From JAPHTQ01 sp050302275 (GTDB taxonomy: Bacteria; Pseudomonadota; Gammaproteobacteria; Thiohalomonadales; Thiohalomonadaceae), in NCBI GenBank assembly GCA_050302275.1, contig JBNLAT010000012.1, positions 1-64,000 of the forward strand: 64,000 nt of DNA. Direction: 5' to 3'. The translations under genes and the position numbers were made by a program. The notes under the pieces were generated by a model that was not told where the DNA came from, ran no database searches, and saw only the letters and a list, made by a program, of their open reading frames with translations. Each line of letters starts with the position of its first letter. Positions within the stretch are counted from its first letter, which is position 1. Below are positions 8,346 through 17,249 of this stretch, one piece after another.

Positions 8346-9676
8346 TCTTCACTAGATTCGCACAGTAGCTCGGCCAGATGTTTCGGACGGCGACCGCTGC
8401 CTTCCACAATCTGTTCACGGCAAGAGAAACCATTCGCCAGCAGTGGTGAGTTGGCATTAGCACGAATCGTCGGTAGCAAACTGTCCTCAGCCATCGCCGT
8501 TGCCATTTCGGCGTGCTCGCTCTCCAGACCGAAGCTACCGCCCATACCACAGCAGGAGGCTTCGATAAGCTCGAACTCCAGCTCGGGAATTAGCTTCAAT
8601 ACTCGGCGCATCGATTTCATTGCACCGACTGCCTTCTGGTGACAATGACCGTGCACCAGTAGCTTATCCGTCAATGACAGTGGTTTCAGTTTAAGCTTGA
8701 AACGTCCGGCCTTCTCTTCACGAACGATAAACTCTTCGAACAGAATGGCCTGTGCTGCCACCGTTTCTGCAGCGTCACCGAGATGCATGGCACGATAATC
8801 ATCACGGATTGCCAGGAGGCAAGCAGGCTCCAGTCCAACGATACTCAACCCTGCTTCCGCATAGGGCTTTAATATTCTGAGTGTACGTTCGGCTTCGGCT
8901 CGCGCCTCTTGCACCATGCCGTGGGCCAGATAACTACGGCCGCAACAAAGCGGCCGTTGCGGCTCGGAGGTTTCTGCATCCGGTGCTGCAACGATGATAC
9001 GATAACCGGCTCGGTTGAGTACCGTCACAGCAGCCTCGGCGATCTGCGGATCATAGTGGTGACTGAAGGTATCTATGAATAGCACAACTTCCTGTGTATC
9101 CGTTGCACTACTCGTATTCTGTACAGTAAATGCTTTTTCCGCGGCCTCGGGTAAACGCCGACTTGCTGTGACTCCGATAATCAGATCACCCAGCCACGCG
9201 AGTAAAGAAAAACGGTTACGCCACCGCACTAGATTCTTCAGCCACGGCAAACGATGTAACCATCGAGGGGTATGGGCGAAGAGGCGAGTACGTAAGGAAG
9301 GCGTTTTGGTCGCATAGCGTTGCGCGAGATATTCAATCTTAATCTGCGCCATGTCGACGCTGTTTTCACACTCCCGCTTGCAGCCCTTGCAGCCGAGGCA
9401 TAGCTCCATCGCCTCTGCCAGTTCGGCATCGTCCAGCGGCAACTCACCGTTGAGCAGCGCCTTCAACAAACGCACACGCCCGCCGGTAGAAAGTTGCGGA
9501 TTGTCACTCACCCGATAGCTGGGGCACATTACTCCTTTGCCCTTGGTCTCGCATTGGCGCGAGTTGATACACACCGCCACCGCTTTGGCAAAGTCGCCGC
9601 CCTGTTTGGGGATATCGGCATAGGCATCGCCCATGCCAGATTCTTTGTAGGCCGACCAGTCGAGATAGGTTTTCAT
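8342..9676 (-). CDS. (Fe-S)-binding oxidoreductase subunit with two CCG domains
   Basis: The 444-residue protein has a ferredoxin-type N-terminal half with CLGCKGCKRECENSVDM near residue 93 and a further Cys group, CETKGKGVMCPSYR, near 43. The C-terminal half has two CCG domains: LCCGRSYLAHG near 243 and HGHCHQKAVGAM ... SCCGMGGSFGLE near 340-385. This is the architecture of GlpC, LutA/GlcF and the C-terminal part of YdiJ-type D-2-hydroxyacid dehydrogenases, which pass electrons from a flavin partner to the quinone pool. No FAD-linked partner gene is adjacent. The gene is convergent with ppsR and overlaps its stop by 3 bases. Confidence 0.85.
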   Translation of the reverse strand: MKTYLDWSAYKESGMGDAYADIPKQGGDFAKAVAVCINSRQCETKGKGVMCPSYRVSDNPQLSTGGRVRLLKALLNGELPLDDAELAEAMELCLGCKGCKRECENSVDMAQIKIEYLAQRYATKTPSLRTRLFAHTPRWLHRLPWLKNLVRWRNRFSLLAWLGDLIIGVTASRRLPEAAEKAFTVQNTSSATDTQEVVLFIDTFSHHYDPQIAEAAVTVLNRAGYRIIVAAPDAETSEPQRPLCCGRSYLAHGMVQEARAEAERTLRILKPYAEAGLSIVGLEPACLLAIRDDYRAMHLGDAAETVAAQAILFEEFIVREEKAGRFKLKLKPLSLTDKLLVHGHCHQKAVGAMKSMRRVLKLIPELEFELIEASCCGMGGSFGLESEHAEMATAMAEDSLLPTIRANANSPLLANGFSCREQIVEGSGRRPKHLAELLCESSED

Positions 9677-9818
9677 ACTTTGTCACACTTCCTGCGATTG
9701 CCATCCAAATTACCGCAGCAAAAGCAGTGCCATTACAAACGACGATGAATCAATAAGTTAACACTGGCCGGGTGTCGCAAAGGCAACAATCGTGTATATA
9801 TCAGGAAAGGATACTGCA

Positions 9819-10784
9819 ATGAAGATTGTCGAATTCGCCAAATACGGTTCAGCCGAAAACCTCAAGATTATTGAAGCTGAAATCCCGACGCCCAGAGAAA
9901 ATGAGGTGCTGGTTAGAATCCATGCCTCATCGATCAACTCCTGGGACTGGGAGTTATTGCACGCTACACCGTTTGCCAACCGGATGATGTTTGGCCTGAC
10001 CCGACCGAAACGGGTCAAAACCCTTGGCATCGACATCGCTGGTGTCGTAGAAAAAATCGGCGCAGGAGTAAAGGACTTCAAGAGCGGCGATGAGGTTTAT
10101 GGCGACCTCTCCGCCTGCGGTTTCGGCGGCTTCGCCGAGTATGTCGCGGCGCCGGAAAATGCACTGGACCTGAAACCTGCCAATATTTCATTCGAACAGG
10201 CCGCCGCTATTCCTCAAGCCGGGCTACTTGCATGGCAGGGACTGATGAAAGGGAACATTCAGCCAGGCATGAAAGTCTTAATCAATGGTGCATCCGGCGG
10301 CTCTGGCTCGTTCGCTGTACAGATCGCAAAGACCTATACTGCAGAGATAACCGGCACCTGTCGTACAGAGAAGATGGAATTCGTACACTCCCTTGGCGCT
10401 GACCACGTCATCGACTACACAAAAGAGAACTTCACCAGAAGCGACAAAAAATACGACCTGATTATCGATGCACAGGGCCGTTACTCCATAGCCGATTACA
10501 AACGCGTACTGAATCAAGGCGGCAGCTACGTCATTCATGGCGGTGCAACAACAACCATCATACCCGTTATGTTATTCGGACCATTAATATCGATGTTTGA
10601 TGACAGAAATATCAGTATCCTTTTTCACAAGGCCAATGAAGGACTCGGCGAGCTGGGCGAATTAATCAGCTCTGGCAAGGTATCACCGGTAATAGACAAA
10701 ATCTTTCCGCTGGATGAAATTGTCGAGGCAATGACATACTACGGCACAGGCCAAACCAAAGGAAAAGTCGTCATAACGAATTGA
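9819..10784 (+). CDS. MDR-family NAD(P)-dependent alcohol dehydrogenase / quinone reductase
   Basis: The 321-residue protein belongs to the medium-chain dehydrogenase/reductase superfamily. The GroES-like half has the stretch IHASSINSWDWELL, and the Rossmann half has INGASGGSGSFAVQIAK around residue 155. The structural-zinc cysteines of classic alcohol dehydrogenases are absent, pointing to the zinc-independent quinone-oxidoreductase-like branch. The substrate cannot be inferred. The start at 9819 has AGGAAAGG upstream. It appears monocistronic. Confidence 0.85.
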   Translation: MKIVEFAKYGSAENLKIIEAEIPTPRENEVLVRIHASSINSWDWELLHATPFANRMMFGLTRPKRVKTLGIDIAGVVEKIGAGVKDFKSGDEVYGDLSACGFGGFAEYVAAPENALDLKPANISFEQAAAIPQAGLLAWQGLMKGNIQPGMKVLINGASGGSGSFAVQIAKTYTAEITGTCRTEKMEFVHSLGADHVIDYTKENFTRSDKKYDLIIDAQGRYSIADYKRVLNQGGSYVIHGGATTTIIPVMLFGPLISMFDDRNISILFHKANEGLGELGELISSGKVSPVIDKIFPLDEIVEAMTYYGTGQTKGKVVITN

Positions 10785-10797
10785 TAAAACATTGTTT

Positions 10798-10826
10798 AAG
10801 TTGTGGGTATAAATGCGCCACAACTT
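10798..10826 (+). terminator. hairpin after the MDR dehydrogenase
   Basis: A perfect 9-bp stem, AAGTTGTGG with CCACAACTT, closes an 11-base loop 14 bases after the stop codon. There is no clear T-run after it on the plus strand, so it may be a weak terminator or an mRNA-stabilising hairpin. Confidence 0.4.
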
Positions 10827-10898
10827 GAAGACTCCCGTTTCATGTGCTGACATTCCATACAGGCCACATAAGGCGATGGATTTCATGGGAGTAGTTAA

Positions 10899-11600
10899 AT
10901 GACGAATACCAGTGAGCGCACGTCTTCTTTATTGCTCCAAGCAAGAGTTGCAGGGATGCTGTATCTACTCATCATCATATTTGGCATTTCCAGTGAGGTT
11001 TTCATCCGTGGGAACCTGATTGACCCGAATGATGCCGCAGCAACCGCTGCCAACATAGCGACATCCCAAACACTATTCAGGGCAGGTTTTCTAGCCGATT
11101 CCATTATGTTGCTGTGCGATGTTGCTATTGCAGTATTGTTTTACACGCTACTCAAATCCATTAACAAAACGCTGGCCATTACTGCCGCCGCATTCCGCCT
11201 GATTCAGGCGTCCATACTCGGACTAAATTTGCTTAATTATTATGCGGTCGTACTGCTGTTAAGTGGGACTGGGGCAGGAACATTACTCGAAACAAAACAA
11301 TTACACGCTCAGGTTATGCTGTTCCTCGACATGCACAGCCATGGTTATGATCTAGGACTACTGTTTTTCGCCATCTCTAATTTCATTCTCGGCTATCTGA
11401 TCATCAGGTCAACATTTCTCCCGACGATTCTTGGTTATGGATTACAGGCAGCAGCTACTGTCTACCTGATTGGTAGTTACACTCGATTCATGGCACCGGA
11501 TTACATACCGTTCGTTGAACCATTTTACCTGATCCCATTAGTTGCAGAACTTTCATTCTGCCTGTGGCTTCTGATAAAGGGCATAAAGGTAAGGGAGTAA
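10899..11600 (+). CDS. DUF4386-like multi-pass membrane protein
   Basis: The 233-residue product has about six hydrophobic segments. The N-terminal ARVAGMLYLLIIIFGISSEVFIRG and the later HSHGYDLGLLFFAISNFILGYLI resemble the DUF4386 family. No catalytic residues can be named and the function is unknown. It follows the MDR dehydrogenase on the same strand with a 114-base gap that contains a hairpin, so co-transcription is uncertain. Confidence 0.7.
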   Translation: MTNTSERTSSLLLQARVAGMLYLLIIIFGISSEVFIRGNLIDPNDAAATAANIATSQTLFRAGFLADSIMLLCDVAIAVLFYTLLKSINKTLAITAAAFRLIQASILGLNLLNYYAVVLLLSGTGAGTLLETKQLHAQVMLFLDMHSHGYDLGLLFFAISNFILGYLIIRSTFLPTILGYGLQAAATVYLIGSYTRFMAPDYIPFVEPFYLIPLVAELSFCLWLLIKGIKVRE

Positions 11601-11643
11601 ATCGACTGCGGTATATCTCATGCCATTGTAAATTCGCGATGAC

Positions 11644-11811
11644 TCAAGACACCTCCAACTTCCCCATCTCCTGTTCCGCCTGAACCATTGCCTTCTCGGA
11701 ACTCAAGTATTCCGGGCTATACACAACATCTTCCTGCGGTTGCGGCTTCGGCTTTTCACTCTTTTTCTCTGGTGAAGTACTCTTTACGAGCCTTTTCGGT
11801 GGTCTGGCCAT
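11644..11811 (-). CDS. 55-residue Lys/Pro-rich protein at the end of the Reb operon
   Basis: A 56-codon frame starts at ATG 11811, only 3 bases after the stop of the RebB-like gene upstream of it on the minus strand. The product begins MARPPKRLVKSTSPEKK and is rich in Lys, Pro, Ser and Glu, with a short acidic helix at the end. It has no hydrophobic stretch and I recognise no family. Its close spacing to the Reb gene supports its being translated as part of the same operon. Confidence 0.55.
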   Translation of the reverse strand: MARPPKRLVKSTSPEKKSEKPKPQPQEDVVYSPEYLSSEKAMVQAEQEMGKLEVS

Positions 11812-11814
11812 ATC

Positions 11815-12258
11815 CTATTTCCTTCGCGGTCGTTTGACGGTTTTGCGCGCTGCCTTTTTTACCGCTGGTTTTCTGGCTGGCTTATCTGTGCTGACGGCAC
11901 TCTTCTTCAGCCCCGCCATGACATCTTTATAGGTGCCATTAAGGCTGTCCATCATCTCCTTCAGATCAGCAAGTGTCTGCGTAAAGCTGTCGCCGCCCAG
12001 CCCTTCCTCCGCCATTTTCAGCGCCTTTTCGGGACTAGCCTCGAGAATGGCCTTGCTGGCAGCGGTGGTGATTGCGTTCTGGAGGATGTAGCGCTGCTGC
12101 TGTTGATGTACAGCGTTGTACATCGCCAGGCCGATAGCGTGAGCCATAAGCTGATAGGAAAATGCCTGGACATTCTCGCCGTTATCATCGGCGAGCATTT
12201 TCTGGATTTGGGTAATACTATCCGTGATTTGATCATTGACGCTGGTATTGTCAGCCAC
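11815..12258 (-). CDS. RebB-family R-body protein with basic C-terminal tail
   Basis: The 147-residue protein starts at GTG with GGGAGAG upstream. Its first 90 residues have the RebB ('killing trait') pattern: VNDQITDSITQIQKML, then AHAIGLAMYNAVHQQQQ and AITTAASKAIL. The C-terminal 25 residues are very basic (KPAVKKAARKTVKRPRRK), an addition not seen in the short RebB upstream of it. RebB-type proteins polymerise into refractile bodies, rolled protein ribbons that unroll on cue. It is the middle gene of a three-gene minus-strand operon. The tail could bind nucleic acid or membrane; that is a guess. Confidence 0.8.
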   Translation of the reverse strand: MADNTSVNDQITDSITQIQKMLADDNGENVQAFSYQLMAHAIGLAMYNAVHQQQQRYILQNAITTAASKAILEASPEKALKMAEEGLGGDSFTQTLADLKEMMDSLNGTYKDVMAGLKKSAVSTDKPARKPAVKKAARKTVKRPRRK

Positions 12259-12276
12259 GTCTACTCTCCCTGAGTT

Positions 12277-12513
12277 TTATTTACCGTCGTCATCACCCAC
12301 AAGTTTTTTCACACAGGAAGTCGTGACGGCCTGACCGATAACATTGAGTTGCTGCTGACTGGTTGTGGCGTTGTGCGCGGCATTGGCCAGGGCCTGTGAC
12401 GTTGCCTGATACAGTGAACCCAGCGCATGGGCGGGAGCACTGGCAAGAACCTGGACATTGGATTGGGTGACTGAATCGGTAATCTGTCCGTTGACGGGGG
12501 TTGGGAGTGCCAT
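12277..12513 (-). CDS. rebB: RebB-family R-body structural protein
   Basis: The 78-residue product starts at ATG 12513 with AAGGA upstream. It has the classic RebA/RebB pattern: PTPVNGQITDSVTQSNVQVL, APAHALGSLYQATSQAL, then QQQLNVIGQAVTT. In Caedibacter and Azorhizobium such proteins assemble into R-bodies used as killing or membrane-rupturing devices. The length is somewhat short for the family. It is the first gene of the Reb operon, 18 bases before the second RebB-like gene. No RebC/RebD-type or sigma-factor regulator gene is adjacent. Confidence 0.88.
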   Translation of the reverse strand: MALPTPVNGQITDSVTQSNVQVLASAPAHALGSLYQATSQALANAAHNATTSQQQLNVIGQAVTTSCVKKLVGDDDGK

Positions 12514-12662
12514 AGGTAACGTCCTTATTTGTGTGAATGGAAGTTTGAATCGTAGTTCAAAACTCCGGCAATGCAATTTCCCGAATGCCTGCACTTTTTA
12601 CGCTGACTATACAAAGCTCTTAGTCCCCTCCCCCAACCTTAGATCATCGTCTATGCTCTCTA

Positions 12663-12681
12663 TACCGCCGCAACGGCGGTA
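12663..12681. promoter_or_regulatory. palindrome upstream of second ppsA
   Basis: TACCGCCG and CGGCGGTA are separated by CAA, 30 bases before the ppsA start and between ppsA and the divergent Reb operon. It is not followed by a T-run, so it is more likely an operator or a 5'-leader hairpin than a terminator. Confidence 0.4.
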
Positions 12682-12711
12682 CGACGGAAATCATAATAAG
12701 GGGAGCCTTAG

Positions 12712-15087
12712 ATGCAATACGTTAAACGCTTTTCGGAGCTGGGTATCAAAGATGTGCCGTTGGTCGGCGGTAAGAACGCCTCGCTGGGGGAGATGTACCG
12801 CGAGTTAAAGAAGGATGGCATCGAAGTACCCAACGGGTTTGCTACCACCGCCGAAGCGTATCGGCTTTATATCGAACACAATAACCTCCATGACCGCATT
12901 GCCAAAGCCCTGGAGGAGCTGGATACCAGCAACGTAGAGCAACTGGCACAGACCGGGGCCAGAATTCGCCAGTGGGTGGTTCACGGGGTTATGCCACAGC
13001 AACTGGTCGATGAGATTCGTGAAGCCTACAAAGAACTGGAGGCCGAGTACGGCGAAAACAGCGACGTAGCGGTACGCTCCTCCGCCACCGCCGAGGACCT
13101 TCCCACCGCCTCCTTCGCCGGACAACAGGAGACCTACCTCAACATCCGCGGCACCAATAACCTGCTTGCCACCTGCAAGAAAGTATTCGCCTCGCTGTTC
13201 ACTGACCGCGCCATCTCTTACCGCGTAGACAAAGGCTTCACCCATATGGATGTAGCGCTCTCCATCGGCGTGCAGCAGATGGTGCGCTCCGACATCGGCG
13301 CCTCTGGCGTCATGTTCTCCATCGACACCGAGACCGGCTTCCGCGACGTTGTGTTCATCACCGCCGCCTACGGCCTGGGCGAAAACGTGGTGCAGGGGGC
13401 GGTCAACCCGGACGAATTCTACGTATTCAAGCCAACACTGGCCGCGGGCAAACAGCCTATCCTCAAGCGCCAGCTTGGCTCCAAAAAGATCAAGATGATC
13501 TACACCTCCGACCCGATGGCGGGCCACTCCACCACCAATATCCGTGTCCACCATGCAGATCGAAACCGCTTCGCCATCGACGACGACGATGTACTGGAAC
13601 TGGCGCGCTACGCCACCGCCATCGAGAAACACTACGGTCGTCCGATGGATATCGAGTGGGCCAAAGATGGCAATACGGGCAAGTTGTTTATTGTCCAGGC
13701 ACGACCAGAGACGGTACAGGCCAGTGCTGACGCCACTATGCACGAGGTCTTCCAACTCAAGAGCCGCGGCAAGGTACTAACTGAGGGCAAGAGCGTGGGC
13801 CAAAAGATCGCCGTCGGTCAGGCACGAGTGATCATGGAAGCCTCGCACATGAATGAGCTACAACCGGGCGAGGTGCTGGTGACCGACATCACCGACCCGG
13901 ACTGGGAGCCGGTAATGAAGATCGCCTCGGCCATCGTCACCAACCGGGGCGGACGCACCTGTCACGCGGCGATCATTGCCCGTGAGCTGGGCATCCCTGC
14001 AGTGGTCGGTACCGCCAACTGCACCGTGGCGGTCAAGAGCGGACAAATGGTCACCGTATCCTGCGCCGAGGGCGACACCGGACTGGTCTACGAGGGCAAA
14101 CAAGAGTTCTCGGTGGAGAAGGTCGATCTTTCCCAGCTGGAAAAACCTAAGACCAAGATCATGCTCAATCTGGGCAACCCTGAACTGGCCTTCGAGGTAT
14201 CACGCTTGCCCTCCGACGGCGTCGGCCTGGCACGACTGGAGTTCATCATTAACAACGCCATTCGCGTCCACCCCCGCGCCCTGCTGGAGTACGACAAGCT
14301 GGAGCCAGAAGTACAGGAGAAAGTGGATGCCATCGCCGCCGGTTACCCGAGTCGCACCGACTACTTCGTCGAACGCATGGCCGAGGGTGTTGCGACAATA
14401 GCCGCCGCATTTGCGCCCGAGCCCGTGATCGTGCGCATGTCCGACTTCAAGTCCAATGAGTACGCGCAACTGGTCGGCGGCGAACAGTTCGAGCCGAAGG
14501 AAGAGAACCCGATGATCGGCTTCCGCGGTGCCTACCGCTATCCGTCGCCCGATTTCGCCGAGAGCTTCTCCCTGGAGTGCAAGGCGATGCGCAAGGTGCG
14601 CGAGGATATGGGGCTGGATAACGTCTCACTGATGATTCCGTTCGTGCGTAGCGTGGAAGAAGGCAGGAATGTGCTGGAGCTAATGGCAAAGAACGGCCTC
14701 AAACGCGGTGAGAATGGGTTGAAAGTCTATGTCATGTGCGAGATCCCAGCCAACGCCCTGCTCGCGGACAAGTTCCTGGAACATTTCGACGGCTTCTCCA
14801 TCGGCTCCAACGACCTGACCCAGCTTACTCTCGGTGTGGATCGCGACTCGGGGCTGGTCACCGGCGTCGACGAACGCAATGAGGCGGTGCTGATGTTGAT
14901 CGAAATGGCCATCGATGCCTGTAAGCGCCACGACAAGTACATTGGCATCTGCGGACAGGCACCGTCAGATTTCCCGGAGATCACCAGTTGGCTGGTGGAA
15001 AAAGGAATTGGTTCTATCTCACTTAACCCGGACAGCATCCTGCGCATGACACAGGTGGTGCTGGATATGGAAAAGAAAAAGAAGTGA
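12712..15087 (+). CDS. ppsA: phosphoenolpyruvate synthase (second copy)
   Basis: This is a 791-residue paralogue of the PEP synthase at 4962. All three domains are intact: GGKNASLGEMYR and VRSSATAEDLPTASFAGQQ in the ATP-grasp part, GGRTCHAAIIAREL with the catalytic His at 418, and MCEIPANALLADKFLEHFDGF with GSNDLTQLTLG in the PEP-binding barrel. The start has AAGGGGAG upstream. It stands alone as a transcript, unlike the first copy. Two active-looking copies 5 kb apart suggest separate regulation or opposite net directions of flux, which is inference. Confidence 0.95.
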   Translation: MQYVKRFSELGIKDVPLVGGKNASLGEMYRELKKDGIEVPNGFATTAEAYRLYIEHNNLHDRIAKALEELDTSNVEQLAQTGARIRQWVVHGVMPQQLVDEIREAYKELEAEYGENSDVAVRSSATAEDLPTASFAGQQETYLNIRGTNNLLATCKKVFASLFTDRAISYRVDKGFTHMDVALSIGVQQMVRSDIGASGVMFSIDTETGFRDVVFITAAYGLGENVVQGAVNPDEFYVFKPTLAAGKQPILKRQLGSKKIKMIYTSDPMAGHSTTNIRVHHADRNRFAIDDDDVLELARYATAIEKHYGRPMDIEWAKDGNTGKLFIVQARPETVQASADATMHEVFQLKSRGKVLTEGKSVGQKIAVGQARVIMEASHMNELQPGEVLVTDITDPDWEPVMKIASAIVTNRGGRTCHAAIIARELGIPAVVGTANCTVAVKSGQMVTVSCAEGDTGLVYEGKQEFSVEKVDLSQLEKPKTKIMLNLGNPELAFEVSRLPSDGVGLARLEFIINNAIRVHPRALLEYDKLEPEVQEKVDAIAAGYPSRTDYFVERMAEGVATIAAAFAPEPVIVRMSDFKSNEYAQLVGGEQFEPKEENPMIGFRGAYRYPSPDFAESFSLECKAMRKVREDMGLDNVSLMIPFVRSVEEGRNVLELMAKNGLKRGENGLKVYVMCEIPANALLADKFLEHFDGFSIGSNDLTQLTLGVDRDSGLVTGVDERNEAVLMLIEMAIDACKRHDKYIGICGQAPSDFPEITSWLVEKGIGSISLNPDSILRMTQVVLDMEKKKK

Positions 15088-15096
15088 TATGTACAC

Positions 15097-15114
15097 GGGC
15101 CGGATACCCGGCCC
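15097..15114 (+). terminator. GC-rich hairpin after second ppsA
   Basis: GGGCCGG and CCGGCCC are separated by ATAC, beginning 10 bases after the ppsA stop. It lacks a U-tract, so it may work with Rho or as an mRNA 3'-end stabiliser. Confidence 0.5.
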
Positions 15115-15254
15115 GACACGCTTCTGGAAATATCCCTTATACAGGGGTAGTCTGCTGCTATTGGGGTATATATCAAGCTGTAGTAAATACACACTCCCAC
15201 TCCGCATCTCCCGATGAGGATTAACTGCTACCAGGACATGGAGGTCGAGCGGTA

Positions 15255-16952
15255 ATGCAAACCCAGTCTCCCTTTGAGCATGAAGTAGATGTACTAGTAG
15301 TCGGTTCGGGGGCAGGCGCAATGACTGCCGCTCTGGTCGCTAGTATTGAAGGTTGCGGCGAAGTGCTGATGGTGGAAAAAGGCGATCGTTACGGTGGCAC
15401 TTCCTCTATGTCCGGCGGCGCACTCTGGATACCGAATAGCCATCAATCGAAAGAACTGAAAATCAGCGACACCATTGCTGAGGTCCTGGAGCATCTGCGT
15501 ACACTTATCGGCAGCGAGGTATCGGAAACACGCCTGCGCGCCTATGCGGAACAGGCGCCGGAAATGCTCTACTACATGAGCGAGAAGACCCGCCTCAACT
15601 GCGAACTGATACACGACTCCGACTACTCTCCCGAAACACCTGGAGGCAAACGTGATCACCGTGTACTACAGCCAAAACCGATAAACGCCTGTCATCTAAA
15701 AAAACATTTCAGGCAACTGCACGAACAACCACCACAGGTACTGATCATGGGTCTGTTACCCATGACACTCAGCGAAGCACACACCATGATGAAACGCTCT
15801 CGTGGCTGGCTGTTTCTTGGTATGCGTATCGTGTTGCGTTATCTGCTCGACATCCCCGGCCGATTAAAAGGTAAACGTTCTCGTTATCTGACCATGGGCA
15901 ATGCATTGATCGGACAACTGCGCTGGTCGATGCTGGAACGAAATATCGATTTATGGTTAAAAACACCTATGCTTTCGCTAATCGAAGAACATGGCGAGGT
16001 GGTCGGTGCGGTGGTTGAGAAAGAGGGAACACCGACGCGCATTCGGGCACGCAAGGGGGTAATAATCGGCGCTGGCGGTTTCGAACACAATATGACACTA
16101 CGTGATGAGTGGCTCCCCAAGCCCAGCACCACCAATTGGAGTGCTTCACAAACCAACAATACCGGCGACGGTATTATTGCGGCACAGGCGATTGGTGCAA
16201 AAACCGATTTAATGGAACATGCCTGGTGGGCACCTGTAGTAAGAGTGCCGGGCAAAGATCGCCCTTACGCCATCTTCACCGAACGCAACCTGCCCGGCAT
16301 GGTGATCGTCAACAAGTCCGGAAAACGCTTCGCCAATGAGGCGACCTCGTATCATGAAGGCGTTGTCAGCATGTATCAGGCAGACATGCCGCATAGTCCG
16401 GCTATCCCCGCCTACGTGATATTCGATGCCCGCTATCGTTTCCGCTATCCGTTCGGCCCGGTGATGCCCGGTTACATGCTGCCCGATCTATTCCTCTTCG
16501 GCGGCGTGCGCGATGTGTTGGTCAAAGCACATACACTGGAAGAACTGGCAGAAAAGATCGAAGTCGATGCCGACAATCTGAAAATAACCATCGAAAAAAA
16601 CAACGAATACGCGGAAAGCGGAAAAGATCCAGAATTTCATCGCGGCGACAGTTACTACGATCGCTTTAACAGCGATCACCGCGCCCAACCCAATCCCTGT
16701 ATCAGCAGGATCGGCAAACCACCCTACTACGCCATGCGCGTCTATCCTGGTGATCTCGGAACCAAGGGCGGCATTCTCACCGACGAACATGCCCGCGCAC
16801 TCCGAGAAAACGGCGAACCGATCTCCGGTCTTTACGTTATCGGCAATTCAGCTGCATCAGTGATGGGGAGTAAAGATCCGGGCTCAGGTGCAACACTGGG
16901 CCCAGCGATGACTTTTGGATATCTGGCAGCGAAACATTTGGTCAGAAAGTAG
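15255..16952 (+). CDS. FAD-dependent oxidoreductase, 3-ketosteroid dehydrogenase / fumarate reductase type
   Basis: The 565-residue flavoprotein begins with a dinucleotide-binding motif, VLVVGSGAGAMTAAL at residues 13-27, followed by KGDRYGGTSSMSGGALWIPN. It has a second flavin stretch, GVIIGAGGFEHN, near 272, and the C-terminal GNSAASVMGSKDPGSGATLG. These are features of the KstD/fumarate-reductase flavoprotein superfamily (FAD_binding_2). No steroid-catabolism genes are nearby, so the substrate is open. GGAGG lies upstream of the ATG. A 70-residue gene follows at 11 bases. Confidence 0.85.
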   Translation: MQTQSPFEHEVDVLVVGSGAGAMTAALVASIEGCGEVLMVEKGDRYGGTSSMSGGALWIPNSHQSKELKISDTIAEVLEHLRTLIGSEVSETRLRAYAEQAPEMLYYMSEKTRLNCELIHDSDYSPETPGGKRDHRVLQPKPINACHLKKHFRQLHEQPPQVLIMGLLPMTLSEAHTMMKRSRGWLFLGMRIVLRYLLDIPGRLKGKRSRYLTMGNALIGQLRWSMLERNIDLWLKTPMLSLIEEHGEVVGAVVEKEGTPTRIRARKGVIIGAGGFEHNMTLRDEWLPKPSTTNWSASQTNNTGDGIIAAQAIGAKTDLMEHAWWAPVVRVPGKDRPYAIFTERNLPGMVIVNKSGKRFANEATSYHEGVVSMYQADMPHSPAIPAYVIFDARYRFRYPFGPVMPGYMLPDLFLFGGVRDVLVKAHTLEELAEKIEVDADNLKITIEKNNEYAESGKDPEFHRGDSYYDRFNSDHRAQPNPCISRIGKPPYYAMRVYPGDLGTKGGILTDEHARALRENGEPISGLYVIGNSAASVMGSKDPGSGATLGPAMTFGYLAAKHLVRK

Positions 16953-16962
16953 CATATCTGCA

Positions 16963-17175
16963 ATGAAACTGGACGTATTTGGCAAGCCTGTTGAAATCAT
17001 TAGAGATGGCAATCGTTGGCTAGTTTTCTATCCCGGAAACGAAGGCAAAAAACGGCGTGCCGATGACATCATTTTGCCGCCAGACTTAAAAGAAGAAAAC
17101 TTAATCGAATATATCGCCGATCTCTGCCATGAATGGGCAACGCTGGACAGTAGTGAAGTAAAGCGTCTGGATTAA
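16963..17175 (+). CDS. small conserved protein following the flavoprotein gene
   Basis: The 70-residue soluble product begins MKLDVFGKPVEIIRDGNRW and contains YPGNEGKKRRADDIILPPDL and a C-terminal helix ending in SSEVKRLD. I think it resembles a small DUF (DUF7661-like), but this is recollection. The 10-base gap after the flavoprotein gene implies co-transcription. Function is unknown. Confidence 0.65.
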   Translation: MKLDVFGKPVEIIRDGNRWLVFYPGNEGKKRRADDIILPPDLKEENLIEYIADLCHEWATLDSSEVKRLD

Positions 17176-17203
17176 AACAGGCCGGGCATGGCTGCCCAGC
17201 CTG
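17175..17203 (-). terminator. terminator of the FabMG-like gene
   Basis: CAGGCCGGGCA pairs with TGCCCAGCCTG (one mismatch) around a TGGC loop. Read on the minus strand it is followed by TTTTAA, so it probably ends the minus-strand gene at 17250-18569. It sits directly after the plus-strand 70-residue gene and may also stall that transcript. Confidence 0.65.
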
Positions 17204-17249
17204 CTACGATCACGCTAAACGGTCATGAGTTTAGCTGCTATTTGAATTG

